A stretch of 64,000 nt of DNA from Hyphomicrobiales bacterium (GTDB lineage Bacteria > Pseudomonadota > Alphaproteobacteria > Rhizobiales > Rhizobiaceae), in the NCBI GenBank assembly GCA_900473045.1, contig UCKS01000029.1:1-64000 (forward strand), written 5' to 3'. Every line of letters starts with the position of its first letter. Within the stretch, counting starts at the first letter, position 1. Made by a program: the position numbers and the translations under genes. Below the pieces are notes generated by a model, which did not search any database, was not told where the DNA came from, and worked only from the letters and a program-made list of their open reading frames with translations. This document shows, piece after piece, positions 35,311-43,684 of this stretch.

Positions 35311-35327
35311 TGCTCAAAAGATGAGCA
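35311..35327. promoter_or_regulatory. Candidate LuxR-type binding site
   Basis: TGCTCA-AAAGA-TGAGCA is a perfect 6-bp inverted repeat with a 5-base centre, located 30 bases before the pip gene at 35357 and between the divergent LuxR and pip genes. lux boxes are about 20-bp inverted repeats at this kind of position. The match to a specific published PAB box cannot be checked here. Confidence 0.4.
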
Positions 35328-35356
35328 ATGACCTTGCAGGGTAGGGGAGATGGACG

Positions 35357-36250
35357 ATGTGGCGCGAGATTGAACCGGACGAGCGCATCGAGATCGATGT
35401 CGAAGGTCACACGGTCGTCGCCTACAGTTTCGGTTCGGGTGAGGAGACGATATTCTGCCTCAACGGCGGCCCCGGCCTGCCGTGCGATTACCTGCGCGAA
35501 GCGCATACCTGCCTGGTGGATGAGGGCTACCGTGTCGTTGCGTTCGACCAGCTCGGCACTGGCGCCTCCGACCGGCCGACAGATCCGGCGCTGTGGACCA
35601 TCGGCCGCTATGTCGAGGAGACCGAGACCGTCCGCAAAGCGCTCGGGCTCGGCAAGGTGCATATGCTTGGACATTCCTGGGGCGGCTGGCTGGGCATCGA
35701 CTATGCGCTGGCCTATCCCGGCAATCTCAAGACACTGATCCTTGAAGACACGGTCGCCGATATGCCGCATCTGATCGTCGAGCTCGAACGGCTGCGGGCG
35801 GCACTGGGTTCCGAAACCGTGGCGATGATGCAAAAGCACGAGGCGCGCGGAACGATCGATCATCCGGAATATCTGGCGGCGATCACCATCCTCAACTATC
35901 GCCATGTCTGCCGCCTTTCAGAATGGCCGGCACCGGTCCTGCGCTCGCTCGGAGACTGGAACATGGGACCGTATGGCACGATGCAGGGACCAAACGAATT
36001 CCTCTATACAGGCAATCTCAAGGACTGGAATCGCGTGCCGGATCTGCACAGGATCAAGGTGCCGGTGTTGATCACCTGCGGCGAGCATGACGAGCTGACA
36101 CCGGCCTGCGCATTGCGGATGAAACTCCACTTGCCGGATGCCGAGTTGAAAGTCATCGACAACGCCAGCCACATGCCTTTTTATGAAAATCCTGAGGCCT
36201 ACTATCCGGCGCTCCTCGACTTTCTCTCGCGCCACAGGACGAAGGGATGA
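35357..36250 (+). CDS. pip: Proline iminopeptidase-type alpha/beta hydrolase (2)
   Basis: A 297-residue S33 hydrolase. The oxyanion segment is NGGPG (36-40) and the nucleophile motif GHSWGG has Ser107; the acid lies in CGEHDELTP and the base in NASHMPFYEN. It has no signal peptide and should be cytoplasmic. It is divergent from the LuxR gene and precedes the importer genes by about 50 bases. It differs clearly from the hydrolase at 33450, so it is not a recent duplicate. It probably acts on the compound brought in by the downstream importer, either a proline-containing peptide or a plant amide. Confidence 0.87.
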   Translation: MWREIEPDERIEIDVEGHTVVAYSFGSGEETIFCLNGGPGLPCDYLREAHTCLVDEGYRVVAFDQLGTGASDRPTDPALWTIGRYVEETETVRKALGLGKVHMLGHSWGGWLGIDYALAYPGNLKTLILEDTVADMPHLIVELERLRAALGSETVAMMQKHEARGTIDHPEYLAAITILNYRHVCRLSEWPAPVLRSLGDWNMGPYGTMQGPNEFLYTGNLKDWNRVPDLHRIKVPVLITCGEHDELTPACALRMKLHLPDAELKVIDNASHMPFYENPEAYYPALLDFLSRHRTKG

Positions 36251-36301
36251 TCCGCATCGGGCAGTTCCCAGGCCTCGGGCAGCTTGGAAAGGTGTATGTG
36301 C

Positions 36302-37240
36302 ATGCATCGGTATAGGTTCGTTCTGTTCCGTCCGCTTCAATTTCTGCCGGTTCTGTTCGGCATCAGCGTCATCACCTTCATTCTCGTGCGTCTCATTCCA
36401 GGTGATCCGGCCCGGGTTCTGCTTGGCGCGCGCTCGACGCCGACGGCCATAGCCAGAATCCACGCCCAGTACGGCCTGGATGAACCGATCTGGCTGCAGT
36501 ATTTCTATTTCCTGCAAAATCTCGGCAAGGGCGAGATGGGCAAGTCCATCCTGTTCAAGATCGACGTGCTGAAGCTGATCCTGACCCGCATCGAGCCGAC
36601 GCTGGTATTAGTGCTCACCAGCGTCATCCTGTCGATCCTGATCGCGGTGCCGATGGCGGCGCTTGCCGCCCGCAACAATGGCCGCCTTGCCGATCATGCG
36701 GTGCGCATCGTCTCGACGCTCGGTATCGGCTTTCCGCCATTCTGGCTGGCGCTGATGCTGATCATCCTGTTTTCCGTCAAGCTCGGTATCTTTCCGGTAT
36801 CGGGCTACGGCGACACCTTGCTCGACAAGGCCGCCCACCTGATCCTGCCGAGCCTGACCATTGCCCTGTCGCTATCGGCGGTGCTGACACGCAGTTTGCG
36901 GGCGGCAATGATCGTCGAGCTGCAATCGGATCTGGCGACGGCGGCGCGTGCCCGTGGCATGCCGGAAAGCATCGTGTTCTGGCGGCATGTGCTGCCGAAT
37001 TCCCTGGTGCCGACCATCAACCTGCTCGCCGTCAATATCGGCTGGCTGATCGGCGGCACGGTGGTGGTGGAAACCGTGTTCGCCATTCCCGGCATGGGCC
37101 AGCTTCTGGTGCGCGCCATCTTCTCGCGCGACTATATGGTGGTTCAGGGCGTTGCGATGGTGTTTGCCTGCGCCACCGTGCTGGTCAATTTCCTCGCCGA
37201 TATCGTCACCGTGACCGTCGATCCGAGGGTGCGCCTATGA
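36302..37240 (+). CDS. ABC importer permease, DppB/NikB type
   Basis: A 312-residue permease with an N-terminal helix (LQFLPVLFGISVITFILV), the DppB loop LIPGDPARVLLG and five more helices. The EAA loop is near LQSDLATAARARGMPES. Start choice: ATG 36302 gives MHRYRFVLFRPLQF with AAGG 9 bases upstream; ATG 36296 and TTG 36284 are also in frame. It belongs to the operon beginning at the pip gene and overlaps the next permease gene by 4 bases. Confidence 0.89.
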   Translation: MHRYRFVLFRPLQFLPVLFGISVITFILVRLIPGDPARVLLGARSTPTAIARIHAQYGLDEPIWLQYFYFLQNLGKGEMGKSILFKIDVLKLILTRIEPTLVLVLTSVILSILIAVPMAALAARNNGRLADHAVRIVSTLGIGFPPFWLALMLIILFSVKLGIFPVSGYGDTLLDKAAHLILPSLTIALSLSAVLTRSLRAAMIVELQSDLATAARARGMPESIVFWRHVLPNSLVPTINLLAVNIGWLIGGTVVVETVFAIPGMGQLLVRAIFSRDYMVVQGVAMVFACATVLVNFLADIVTVTVDPRVRL

Positions 37241-38094
37241 TGCCTTCCGCCACCAACGCGACGCGCATGAACCTGCCGTGGAGCCGCTTTCTCGGCCGTC
37301 ACCTGACGCTTGCAACGGGTGCGGGTATCCTTGGCCTGTTCCTGATGGTGGCACTGACCGCCCCGCTGATCGCGCCCTATGATCCGATCTTCCAGAATGC
37401 CGACGTCCGCTTGCTGCCGCCGGCACTTGCCCACCCCTTCGGCACGGACAATTTCGGCCGCGATATTCTCTCGCGCGTTATCTGGGGCGCCCGTATCGAC
37501 CTGCAGATCGCCGTCATCGGCGTCGTCTTTCCGTTCCTGATCGGTACGTTCGTCGGCACGGTCGCGGGCTTTTTCGGTGGCATCGTCGATGCCATCTTCA
37601 TGCGACTGGTGGATATCATCCTCGCCTTTCCCTTCCTGGTGCTGATGCTGTCGATCATCGCCATTCTCGGGCCAGGCCTGTCCAGCTTCTACATCGCCAT
37701 GGCCCTGGTCGGCTGGGTTTCGTACGCAAGGTTGATCCGAGCCCAGATACTGGTGCTGAAGAACAGCGATTATGCGCTGGCAGCCGTCAGCCTCGGCTTC
37801 AGCCGCACGCGCATCATGTTTCGTCATCTGTTGCCGAATGCCATTGCCGGCTCTCTGGTATTCTCAATGTCGGATGCGGTGCTGGTGCTGCTCAATGGCG
37901 CCGCCATCAGCTATCTCGGGCTTGGCGTGCAGCCGCCGGTGGCGGAATGGGGCGTCATGGTCGCCGAAGGCCAGAGCTTTATCACCACGGCCTGGTGGAT
38001 CACCCTGTTTCCCGGACTTTCCATCGTCGTCCTCGCCTTTGGGTTCAGCTTGCTTGGAGATGGACTTGGTGAATGGCTGGGAGTGCGCGAATGA
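37237..38094 (+). CDS. ABC importer permease, DppC/NikC type
   Basis: A 285-residue permease. It shows the DppC hallmark GTDNFGRDILSRVIWGARID (residues about 68-87), the EAA loop ALAAVSLGFSRTRIMFRH and six helices. It forms the channel with the permease encoded just upstream. The overlaps ATGA at both ends (37237 and 38091) indicate a tightly coupled operon. Confidence 0.89.
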   Translation: MMPSATNATRMNLPWSRFLGRHLTLATGAGILGLFLMVALTAPLIAPYDPIFQNADVRLLPPALAHPFGTDNFGRDILSRVIWGARIDLQIAVIGVVFPFLIGTFVGTVAGFFGGIVDAIFMRLVDIILAFPFLVLMLSIIAILGPGLSSFYIAMALVGWVSYARLIRAQILVLKNSDYALAAVSLGFSRTRIMFRHLLPNAIAGSLVFSMSDAVLVLLNGAAISYLGLGVQPPVAEWGVMVAEGQSFITTAWWITLFPGLSIVVLAFGFSLLGDGLGEWLGVRE

Positions 38095-39782
38095 GCGAGC
38101 CGGTCCTCTCCATCCGCAGCCTGACGGTCCAAGCGCAGCTTGATGGCGAGACACGCACGCTGATCGATGCGGTCTCGTTCGATCTCGGCAAGGGCGAAAT
38201 TCTCGGCCTGGTCGGCGAAAGCGGTTCCGGCAAGAGCATGATCTGCCGCGCACTGGTCAAGCTTTTGCCATCCAAGACGATTGCCATCACAGGCGGCTCC
38301 ATGCTGCTGTCGGGGCGCGATCTCGTTCAGCTGAATGAGGCTGCGATGCGCTCCGTGCGCGGCGCCGACATCGGCATGGTGTTCCAGAACCCCACCAGCC
38401 ATCTCGATCCGGTCATGCGCATCGGCGACCAGATCGCCGAGGGTATCCGCTATCACCAAGGCAAATCGCGCAGCGAAGCCAAAGCTGCGGCAATCGACAT
38501 TCTCGGCCAGGTCGGCTTTCCCGATCCTGCCCGGCAATACGATAACTATCCGCACGAACTCTCCGGCGGCATGCGGCAACGCGCGATGATCGCGGTCGCG
38601 CTCTCCTGCAACCCGGAAATCCTGATCGCTGACGAACCGACGACGGCGCTCGACGTCACCATCCAGGCACAGATCCTCAAGCTTCTGATGGACCTGCGCG
38701 ACAGCCGCGGCCTGTCGATCATTCTCATCACCCATGACCTTGGCATCGTTGCCCAGACCTGCGACCGCATCGCCGTTCTGCGTCACGGCCAGTTGCTGGA
38801 ACTCGGCGACAAGCGCCGGGTGCTGTCGGCCCCGCAGCACGCCTATACGATCAGCCTGCTGGATAGCCACCCCTCTATGCCGGAGGAGGGCGGGCCGATA
38901 ACCGCCGAAGCAGTGATCGACGCACCGCCGGTGCGGCCATTGCTGGAGATCGACGATCTCGTCGTACGCTTTCCAACCCCGGGACTTGGCCTGTTCAAGG
39001 GCGGCCGGAAACACATTGCCGCCGTCAACGGTGTCAGCCTGCGTGTCATGCCGGGCGAAACCGTGGGCATCGTTGGCGAAAGCGGTTCCGGCAAGAGTAC
39101 TTTGGCGCGCGCCATTCTCGGGCTGACGCCTTTATCATCCGGCCATATCAGCTTTGATGGCTTGGATCTGGCGCAGCAGCGCAAGCAGACGCTGGCACAG
39201 ATCCGCACCCAGGCAGCCATGGTGTTCCAGGATCCCTACAACGCCCTCAATCCGCGCCTGACCATCGGCGAAACCCTGGCCGAAGTGTTGCAGGTACAGA
39301 ACAAGGTTCCCACCAGCCGCATCCCGGAACGTATCAATGAGCTGCTCGATCTTGTCGGTCTGGAGCGCGAATTCGCTACCCGCCGCCCCCGCGCCATGAG
39401 CGGTGGCCAGTGCCAGCGTGCTGGCATCGCCCGGGCGCTTGCCGTCGATCCGAAGATGATCATCGCCGACGAATGCGTGGCTGCCCTCGACGTCACCATA
39501 CAGGCGCAGATCATCGATCTCTTCCGCGAACTGAAGAGCATCATGAACCTGACGCTGCTGTTCATCGCACACGACCTCGCCATCGTCCGCGATCTCTGCG
39601 AACGCGTCGTGGTGATGTATCGCGGTGAAATCGTTGAGGAGGGGCTTTGCGCCGACGTCTTTGCCCGGCCACAGCATCCCTACACCGCCGCGCTGATCGC
39701 AGCCATTCCGGATATCGACCCTGACAAGCCGTTGCTGCGGCGCCTGCCAGGGCAAGCCGTACCGCATCTCTTGACTGCCTGA
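38091..39782 (+). CDS. ABC importer ATPase, fused DppD-DppF type
   Basis: A 563-residue protein carrying two complete ATPase domains, equivalent to DppD plus DppF joined. First domain: Walker [10 protein letters not shown], signature LSGGMRQR, Walker [13 protein letters not shown]. Second domain (from residue about 280): GESGSGKST, signature MSGGQCQR and a Walker B reading [12 protein letters not shown], where the usual Pro-Thr after Asp-Glu is replaced by Cys-Val. The catalytic glutamate is kept. Such fusions occur in GsiA/YejF-like transporters. The start overlaps the permease gene (ATGA). Confidence 0.9.
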   Translation: MSEPVLSIRSLTVQAQLDGETRTLIDAVSFDLGKGEILGLVGESGSGKSMICRALVKLLPSKTIAITGGSMLLSGRDLVQLNEAAMRSVRGADIGMVFQNPTSHLDPVMRIGDQIAEGIRYHQGKSRSEAKAAAIDILGQVGFPDPARQYDNYPHELSGGMRQRAMIAVALSCNPEILIADEPTTALDVTIQAQILKLLMDLRDSRGLSIILITHDLGIVAQTCDRIAVLRHGQLLELGDKRRVLSAPQHAYTISLLDSHPSMPEEGGPITAEAVIDAPPVRPLLEIDDLVVRFPTPGLGLFKGGRKHIAAVNGVSLRVMPGETVGIVGESGSGKSTLARAILGLTPLSSGHISFDGLDLAQQRKQTLAQIRTQAAMVFQDPYNALNPRLTIGETLAEVLQVQNKVPTSRIPERINELLDLVGLEREFATRRPRAMSGGQCQRAGIARALAVDPKMIIADECVAALDVTIQAQIIDLFRELKSIMNLTLLFIAHDLAIVRDLCERVVVMYRGEIVEEGLCADVFARPQHPYTAALIAAIPDIDPDKPLLRRLPGQAVPHLLTA

Positions 39783-39808
39783 TCATAACAACAAAGGGAA
39801 CGAACGAC

Positions 39809-41326
39809 ATGAAAAGCAAATGGAAAACGATGAGCATGGCCACGGTGCTGACCATGCTGATGCTGGGCTCGACGATTGCCGAAGCGGCCGGTGTGCTGAC
39901 CATCGGCCGGCGTGAGGATTCAACAACATTCGACCCGATCAAATCGGCGCAGAATGTCGACAATTGGGTATTCTCCAACGTCTTCGACGTGCTGGTGCGC
40001 GTCGACAAGACGGGCACGAAGCTGGAACCCGGCCTTGCCGAAAGCTGGGCCGTTTCCGGCGATGGCCTGACCTATACCTTCAAGATTCGCGACGCCAAAT
40101 TCTCCGACGGCTCGCCGATTACCGCCGGTGACGCAGCTTTTAGTCTCCTGCGCATCCGCGACAACGAAGGCTCGCTCTGGAGTGACAGTTACAAGATCGT
40201 CGAGACGGCCGAAGCCACGGACGACAGGACGCTGGTCGTCAAGCTGAAGACGCCATCGGCGCCGTTCCTGTCGACACTGGCGTTGCCGAACGTCTCGGTC
40301 CTGTCCAAGAAGGGGTTGGAAGAGGCCGGGGAAGAAGCCTTCGCCGAAAAGCCGATCGCCTCGTCGGGCGCCTTCACGGTCAAGGAATGGCGCCGTGGCG
40401 ACCGGGTCATCCTCGAAAAGAACCCGAACTTCTGGCAGGCCGATAGGGTCAAGCTTGATGGTGTCGAGTGGATTTCAGTGCCGGACGACAATACCCGCAT
40501 GCTGAACGTGCAGGCCGGAGAACTGGATACGGCGATCTTCGTGCCGTTCTCGCGTGTCGAGGAACTGAAAAAAGATCCGAACCTTGAGGTCCATATCGAC
40601 ACCTCGACGCGCGAGGACCATCTTTTGATCAACCACGAACACGGCGCCCTTGCCAAGAAGGAAGTCCGTCAGGCCCTCGACATGGCGATCGACAAGAAGG
40701 CGATCGTCGATACCGTTACATTCGGCCTCGGTGAAGTTGCGAACTCCTATATTCCGAAGGGCTCGCTCTATCACTATGCCGGCAACTACCAGTATCCTTA
40801 CGACGCGGCCAAGGCCAAGGCGATGCTGGCGGACGCCGGTGCTTCCGATCTGTCGTTGAATTACATCGTCAACGCTGGCAACGAGGTCGACGAGCAGATC
40901 GCCGTTCTGCTGCAGCAGCAACTGGCCAAGGCAGGCGTTACCGTCAATCTGCAGAAGGTCGATGCCAGCCAGAGCTGGGACATGCTGGTCGCCGGCGATT
41001 ACGATATCTCGGTGATGTACTGGACCAATGACATCCTCGACCCGGACCAGAAGACCACCTTCGTCCTCGGTCACGATACCAACATGAACTATATGACCCG
41101 TTACAAAAACGACAAGGTCAAGGATATGGTGGCGGCTGCACGGCTTGAGCTGGATCCTGCCAAGCGCGAAGCGATGTATGTCGAGATCCAGAAGATGGCC
41201 AAGGACGACGTTCACTGGATCGACCTCTACTATAGCCCCTACATCAACGTCTCGCGCAAGAATATCGGCAACTTCTACCAGAACCCGCTCGGCCGCTTCT
41301 TCCTTGAGGACACCGTCAAGAACTAG
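39809..41326 (+). CDS. ABC importer substrate-binding protein, family 5
   Basis: A 505-residue periplasmic binding protein of the DppA/NikA class. The signal peptide runs to about residue 27 (ends at AEA-AG), followed by LTIGRREDSTTFDPI. The family segment GLAESWAVSGDGLTYTFKIRDAKFSDGSPI is split here only for length: GLAESWAVSG then LTYTFKIRDAKFSDG. It delivers the ligand to the permeases encoded upstream. Given the LuxR solo and hydrolases, the ligand may be a plant-derived ethanolamine-type amide or a proline peptide. It ends the operon, with a strong terminator downstream. Confidence 0.89.
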   Translation: MKSKWKTMSMATVLTMLMLGSTIAEAAGVLTIGRREDSTTFDPIKSAQNVDNWVFSNVFDVLVRVDKTGTKLEPGLAESWAVSGDGLTYTFKIRDAKFSDGSPITAGDAAFSLLRIRDNEGSLWSDSYKIVETAEATDDRTLVVKLKTPSAPFLSTLALPNVSVLSKKGLEEAGEEAFAEKPIASSGAFTVKEWRRGDRVILEKNPNFWQADRVKLDGVEWISVPDDNTRMLNVQAGELDTAIFVPFSRVEELKKDPNLEVHIDTSTREDHLLINHEHGALAKKEVRQALDMAIDKKAIVDTVTFGLGEVANSYIPKGSLYHYAGNYQYPYDAAKAKAMLADAGASDLSLNYIVNAGNEVDEQIAVLLQQQLAKAGVTVNLQKVDASQSWDMLVAGDYDISVMYWTNDILDPDQKTTFVLGHDTNMNYMTRYKNDKVKDMVAAARLELDPAKREAMYVEIQKMAKDDVHWIDLYYSPYINVSRKNIGNFYQNPLGRFFLEDTVKN

Positions 41327-41347
41327 GTTCCCCCACATCTGATCCAA

Positions 41348-41374
41348 CCACGCCATCTGCTTTGGATGGCGTGG
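41348..41374. terminator. Bidirectional hairpin between convergent genes
   Basis: CCACGCCATC and GATGGCGTGG form a perfect 10-bp stem with a 7-base loop, 22 bases after the binding-protein stop. The flanks lack a long T-run. It lies between convergent transcripts and probably ends the LuxR-linked operon. Confidence 0.65.
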
Positions 41375-41471
41375 CGTCATCCCGTTCAGGTGGCGGTTAA
41401 AATCACTGGGGAGACCGTCGGAGCCGTCAGAAAGCAAACGCCAAGGTCACCAATGCGTTTGGACAGCACGC

Positions 41472-42797
41472 TCATGGTGCCACGCGCCAGATGGTGTTGC
41501 CGACATCATCCGCCACAAGCAAAGCTCCTGCATTATCAATGGCGACGCCGACCGGGCGGCCCATCGCCTTGTCGTCCGCACCGACGAAGCCGGTCAAAAT
41601 GTCCTTCGGATTTCCCGTGGGTTTTCCATCGGCAAAGGGAATGAAGACGACCTTGTAGCCGCTGCGTGGATTTCTATTCCACGAGCCGTGCTGCCCGACA
41701 AACGCGCCACTCTTGTACTCTGCACCCAGCAGATCACCGGTGTAAAATGTCAGACCGAGCGAAGCCGTATGGGGACCAAGCGCATAGTCCGGGACGATGG
41801 CCTTTTCAACCAGGTCCGGGCGTTGCGGCTTGACGCGTGTATCGACGTGCTGGCCATAATAGCTGTAGGGCCAGCCATAGAAACCGCCGTCCCTGACAGA
41901 CGTCATGTAATCCGGCACGAGGTCGCTGCCGATTTCGTCGCGTTCGTTAACCGCGACCCAAAGTTGCCCGCTATCCGGCTGCCAGGACAGGCCATTCGGG
42001 TTTCTCAATCCCGACGCAAAAACCCGAACCGCGCGGGTTGCGATGTCTATCTCCAATATGGCAGCGCGATTTTCTTCCGCCTCTATGCCGTTTTCACCGA
42101 CATTGCTGTTCGAGCCGACAGTCGCATAGAGTTTGGTTCCATCAGCGCTGGCGATCACGTCCTTTGTCCAGTGATGGTTGATGGGCCCGCCCGGCAGATC
42201 CGCGATCTTCTCAGGCGCTGCAGTGATCTGCGTATCACCTTCCGCATAAGGAAACGCGACGATCGCATCGGTGTTGGCGACATAAAGCTTGCCGTTTGCG
42301 AGCGTCATGCCGAAGGGAGAGTTCAGGCCCTGAAGAAAGAGCGAGCGGAATTCAGCAACCCCGTCGCCGTCGGCATCACGGACAAGGGTGATCCGATTGG
42401 CACTGGGTACCTGCGCGCCTGCTCTGCCCATGACCAGTCCCATGATCCAGGCTTTGGGGCTGAAACCGGTTTCTTCCTTCGGCGGCTTGTTGGTCTCGGC
42501 AATCAGGACGTCCCCGTTGGGAAGCACATGGATCCATCGCGGGTGATCGAAGTCTTTCGCAAAGGCATTGACCTGCAAGCCCTCAGCCGCTGTCGGCATC
42601 TTTCCTTCCGTCCAGGAGGCTGCTTCAGCGATATTCACGGTTGGAAGGATGGTCGCATTCGGTTTCGGCAAAACGGGTGATGGCCCATATCCCTGATCGA
42701 CGGAGACTGTCGCCTGCTCGCGGTCGAGGAAAACATACGCGCCAGCGGCGGCACCAAGGAGAACCGCAGCCGATAAACCGATAAGAATTTTTTGCAC
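41472..42797 (-). CDS. Sorbosone dehydrogenase-like beta-propeller protein
   Basis: A 441-residue protein of the glucose/sorbosone dehydrogenase (PQQ-binding-like) family. It begins with an uncleaved or cleaved export signal (ILIGLSAAVLLGAAAGAYVFL), then a six-bladed propeller containing HPRWIHVLPNGDVLIAETN, GLRNPNGLSWQPDSGQLW and VGQHGSWNR, all typical of this family. Members oxidise sugars or sugar aldehydes in the periplasm, though activity of many is unproven. The start is GTG at 42797, 8 bases after GGAG; an upstream ATG at 42866 would add a basic tail without family resemblance. It is divergent from the DUF72 gene. Confidence 0.78.
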   Translation of the reverse strand: MQKILIGLSAAVLLGAAAGAYVFLDREQATVSVDQGYGPSPVLPKPNATILPTVNIAEAASWTEGKMPTAAEGLQVNAFAKDFDHPRWIHVLPNGDVLIAETNKPPKEETGFSPKAWIMGLVMGRAGAQVPSANRITLVRDADGDGVAEFRSLFLQGLNSPFGMTLANGKLYVANTDAIVAFPYAEGDTQITAAPEKIADLPGGPINHHWTKDVIASADGTKLYATVGSNSNVGENGIEAEENRAAILEIDIATRAVRVFASGLRNPNGLSWQPDSGQLWVAVNERDEIGSDLVPDYMTSVRDGGFYGWPYSYYGQHVDTRVKPQRPDLVEKAIVPDYALGPHTASLGLTFYTGDLLGAEYKSGAFVGQHGSWNRNPRSGYKVVFIPFADGKPTGNPKDILTGFVGADDKAMGRPVGVAIDNAGALLVADDVGNTIWRVAP

Positions 42798-42976
42798 GAT
42801 GATGCTCCGCGAGCGTGATTGAGATCTGCTGAGTAAACTCGCCGGTTCCAAATTTGTTGCACGCATTATCCTGCTGGAAACGGCATCCGTGCACGCAACT
42901 GATAATTTTGGGGCAGGAACCAACAGGCTTCGCAACGGTTAACGGCGCAATCCTTCATATCCGTTAGGAGGTTTCC

Positions 42977-43684
42977 TTGCCGATCATCGCAACAGCCGCC
43001 TGGTCGATCCCGAAGTCCGTCGTCAGCCGGTTTCCGCAAGAGGGGAGCGGCCTGGCGCGCTACGCTGCTGTGTTTAACGGCGTTGAGATCAACTCGACCT
43101 TCTACCGCCGGCACCGCGCAACCACCTTCGAACGGTGGGCAGCGGCTGTACCGGACAACTTTCGCTTTGCTGTTAAATTGCCTGGTGAAATTACCCATAC
43201 GCTTCGATTGAAAAACATCGGTGAGGCCTTTCGCGTGTTTCTCGGTGATATCTCCCCGCTGCATGGGAAACTCGGCCCGCTTCTCTGCCAGTTGCCGCCT
43301 AGCCTGCCCTTCGACGAACAGGACGCGGAAACGGCATTCGGGACAATGCGGACAAGGCATCAAGGACCGATCGTTCTCGAAGTCCGTCATAAAAGCTGGG
43401 CGGACGATCGAGCGTTGGCGTTGTTGACGCGTTTCTCCATCGGCCGGGTTCTGGCGGATCCAGCGCCTGTCTGGCAGGTCGCCGATTTTCCACTGCCGAT
43501 CGAATATGTCCGCCTGCATGGCGCGCCAAAACGCTACTATTCCAGTTATTCGGACAAAGAGCTCCAATCATTTCGTACCGTGCTTGGCGCCGGCAGTTGG
43601 TGCGTGTTCGACAACACCGCCTCCGGCGCTGCGGCGCAAAATGCATTGCGGATGCTCGACATGCGCTCATCTCCAGCGACGTAG
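42977..43684 (+). CDS. DUF72 (YecE-like) protein
   Basis: A 235-residue DUF72 protein, a TIM-barrel-like family of unknown reaction. The N-terminal region reads YAAVFNGVEINSTFYR, the conserved core of the family, and the C-terminus WCVFDNTASGAAAQNAL is also typical, so the whole gene appears intact. The start is a TTG at 42977 preceded by GGAGG at 5 bases; no ATG fits better. Its last 139 bases overlap the 3' end of the convergent apnL gene. Confidence 0.82.
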   Translation: MPIIATAAWSIPKSVVSRFPQEGSGLARYAAVFNGVEINSTFYRRHRATTFERWAAAVPDNFRFAVKLPGEITHTLRLKNIGEAFRVFLGDISPLHGKLGPLLCQLPPSLPFDEQDAETAFGTMRTRHQGPIVLEVRHKSWADDRALALLTRFSIGRVLADPAPVWQVADFPLPIEYVRLHGAPKRYYSSYSDKELQSFRTVLGAGSWCVFDNTASGAAAQNALRMLDMRSSPAT

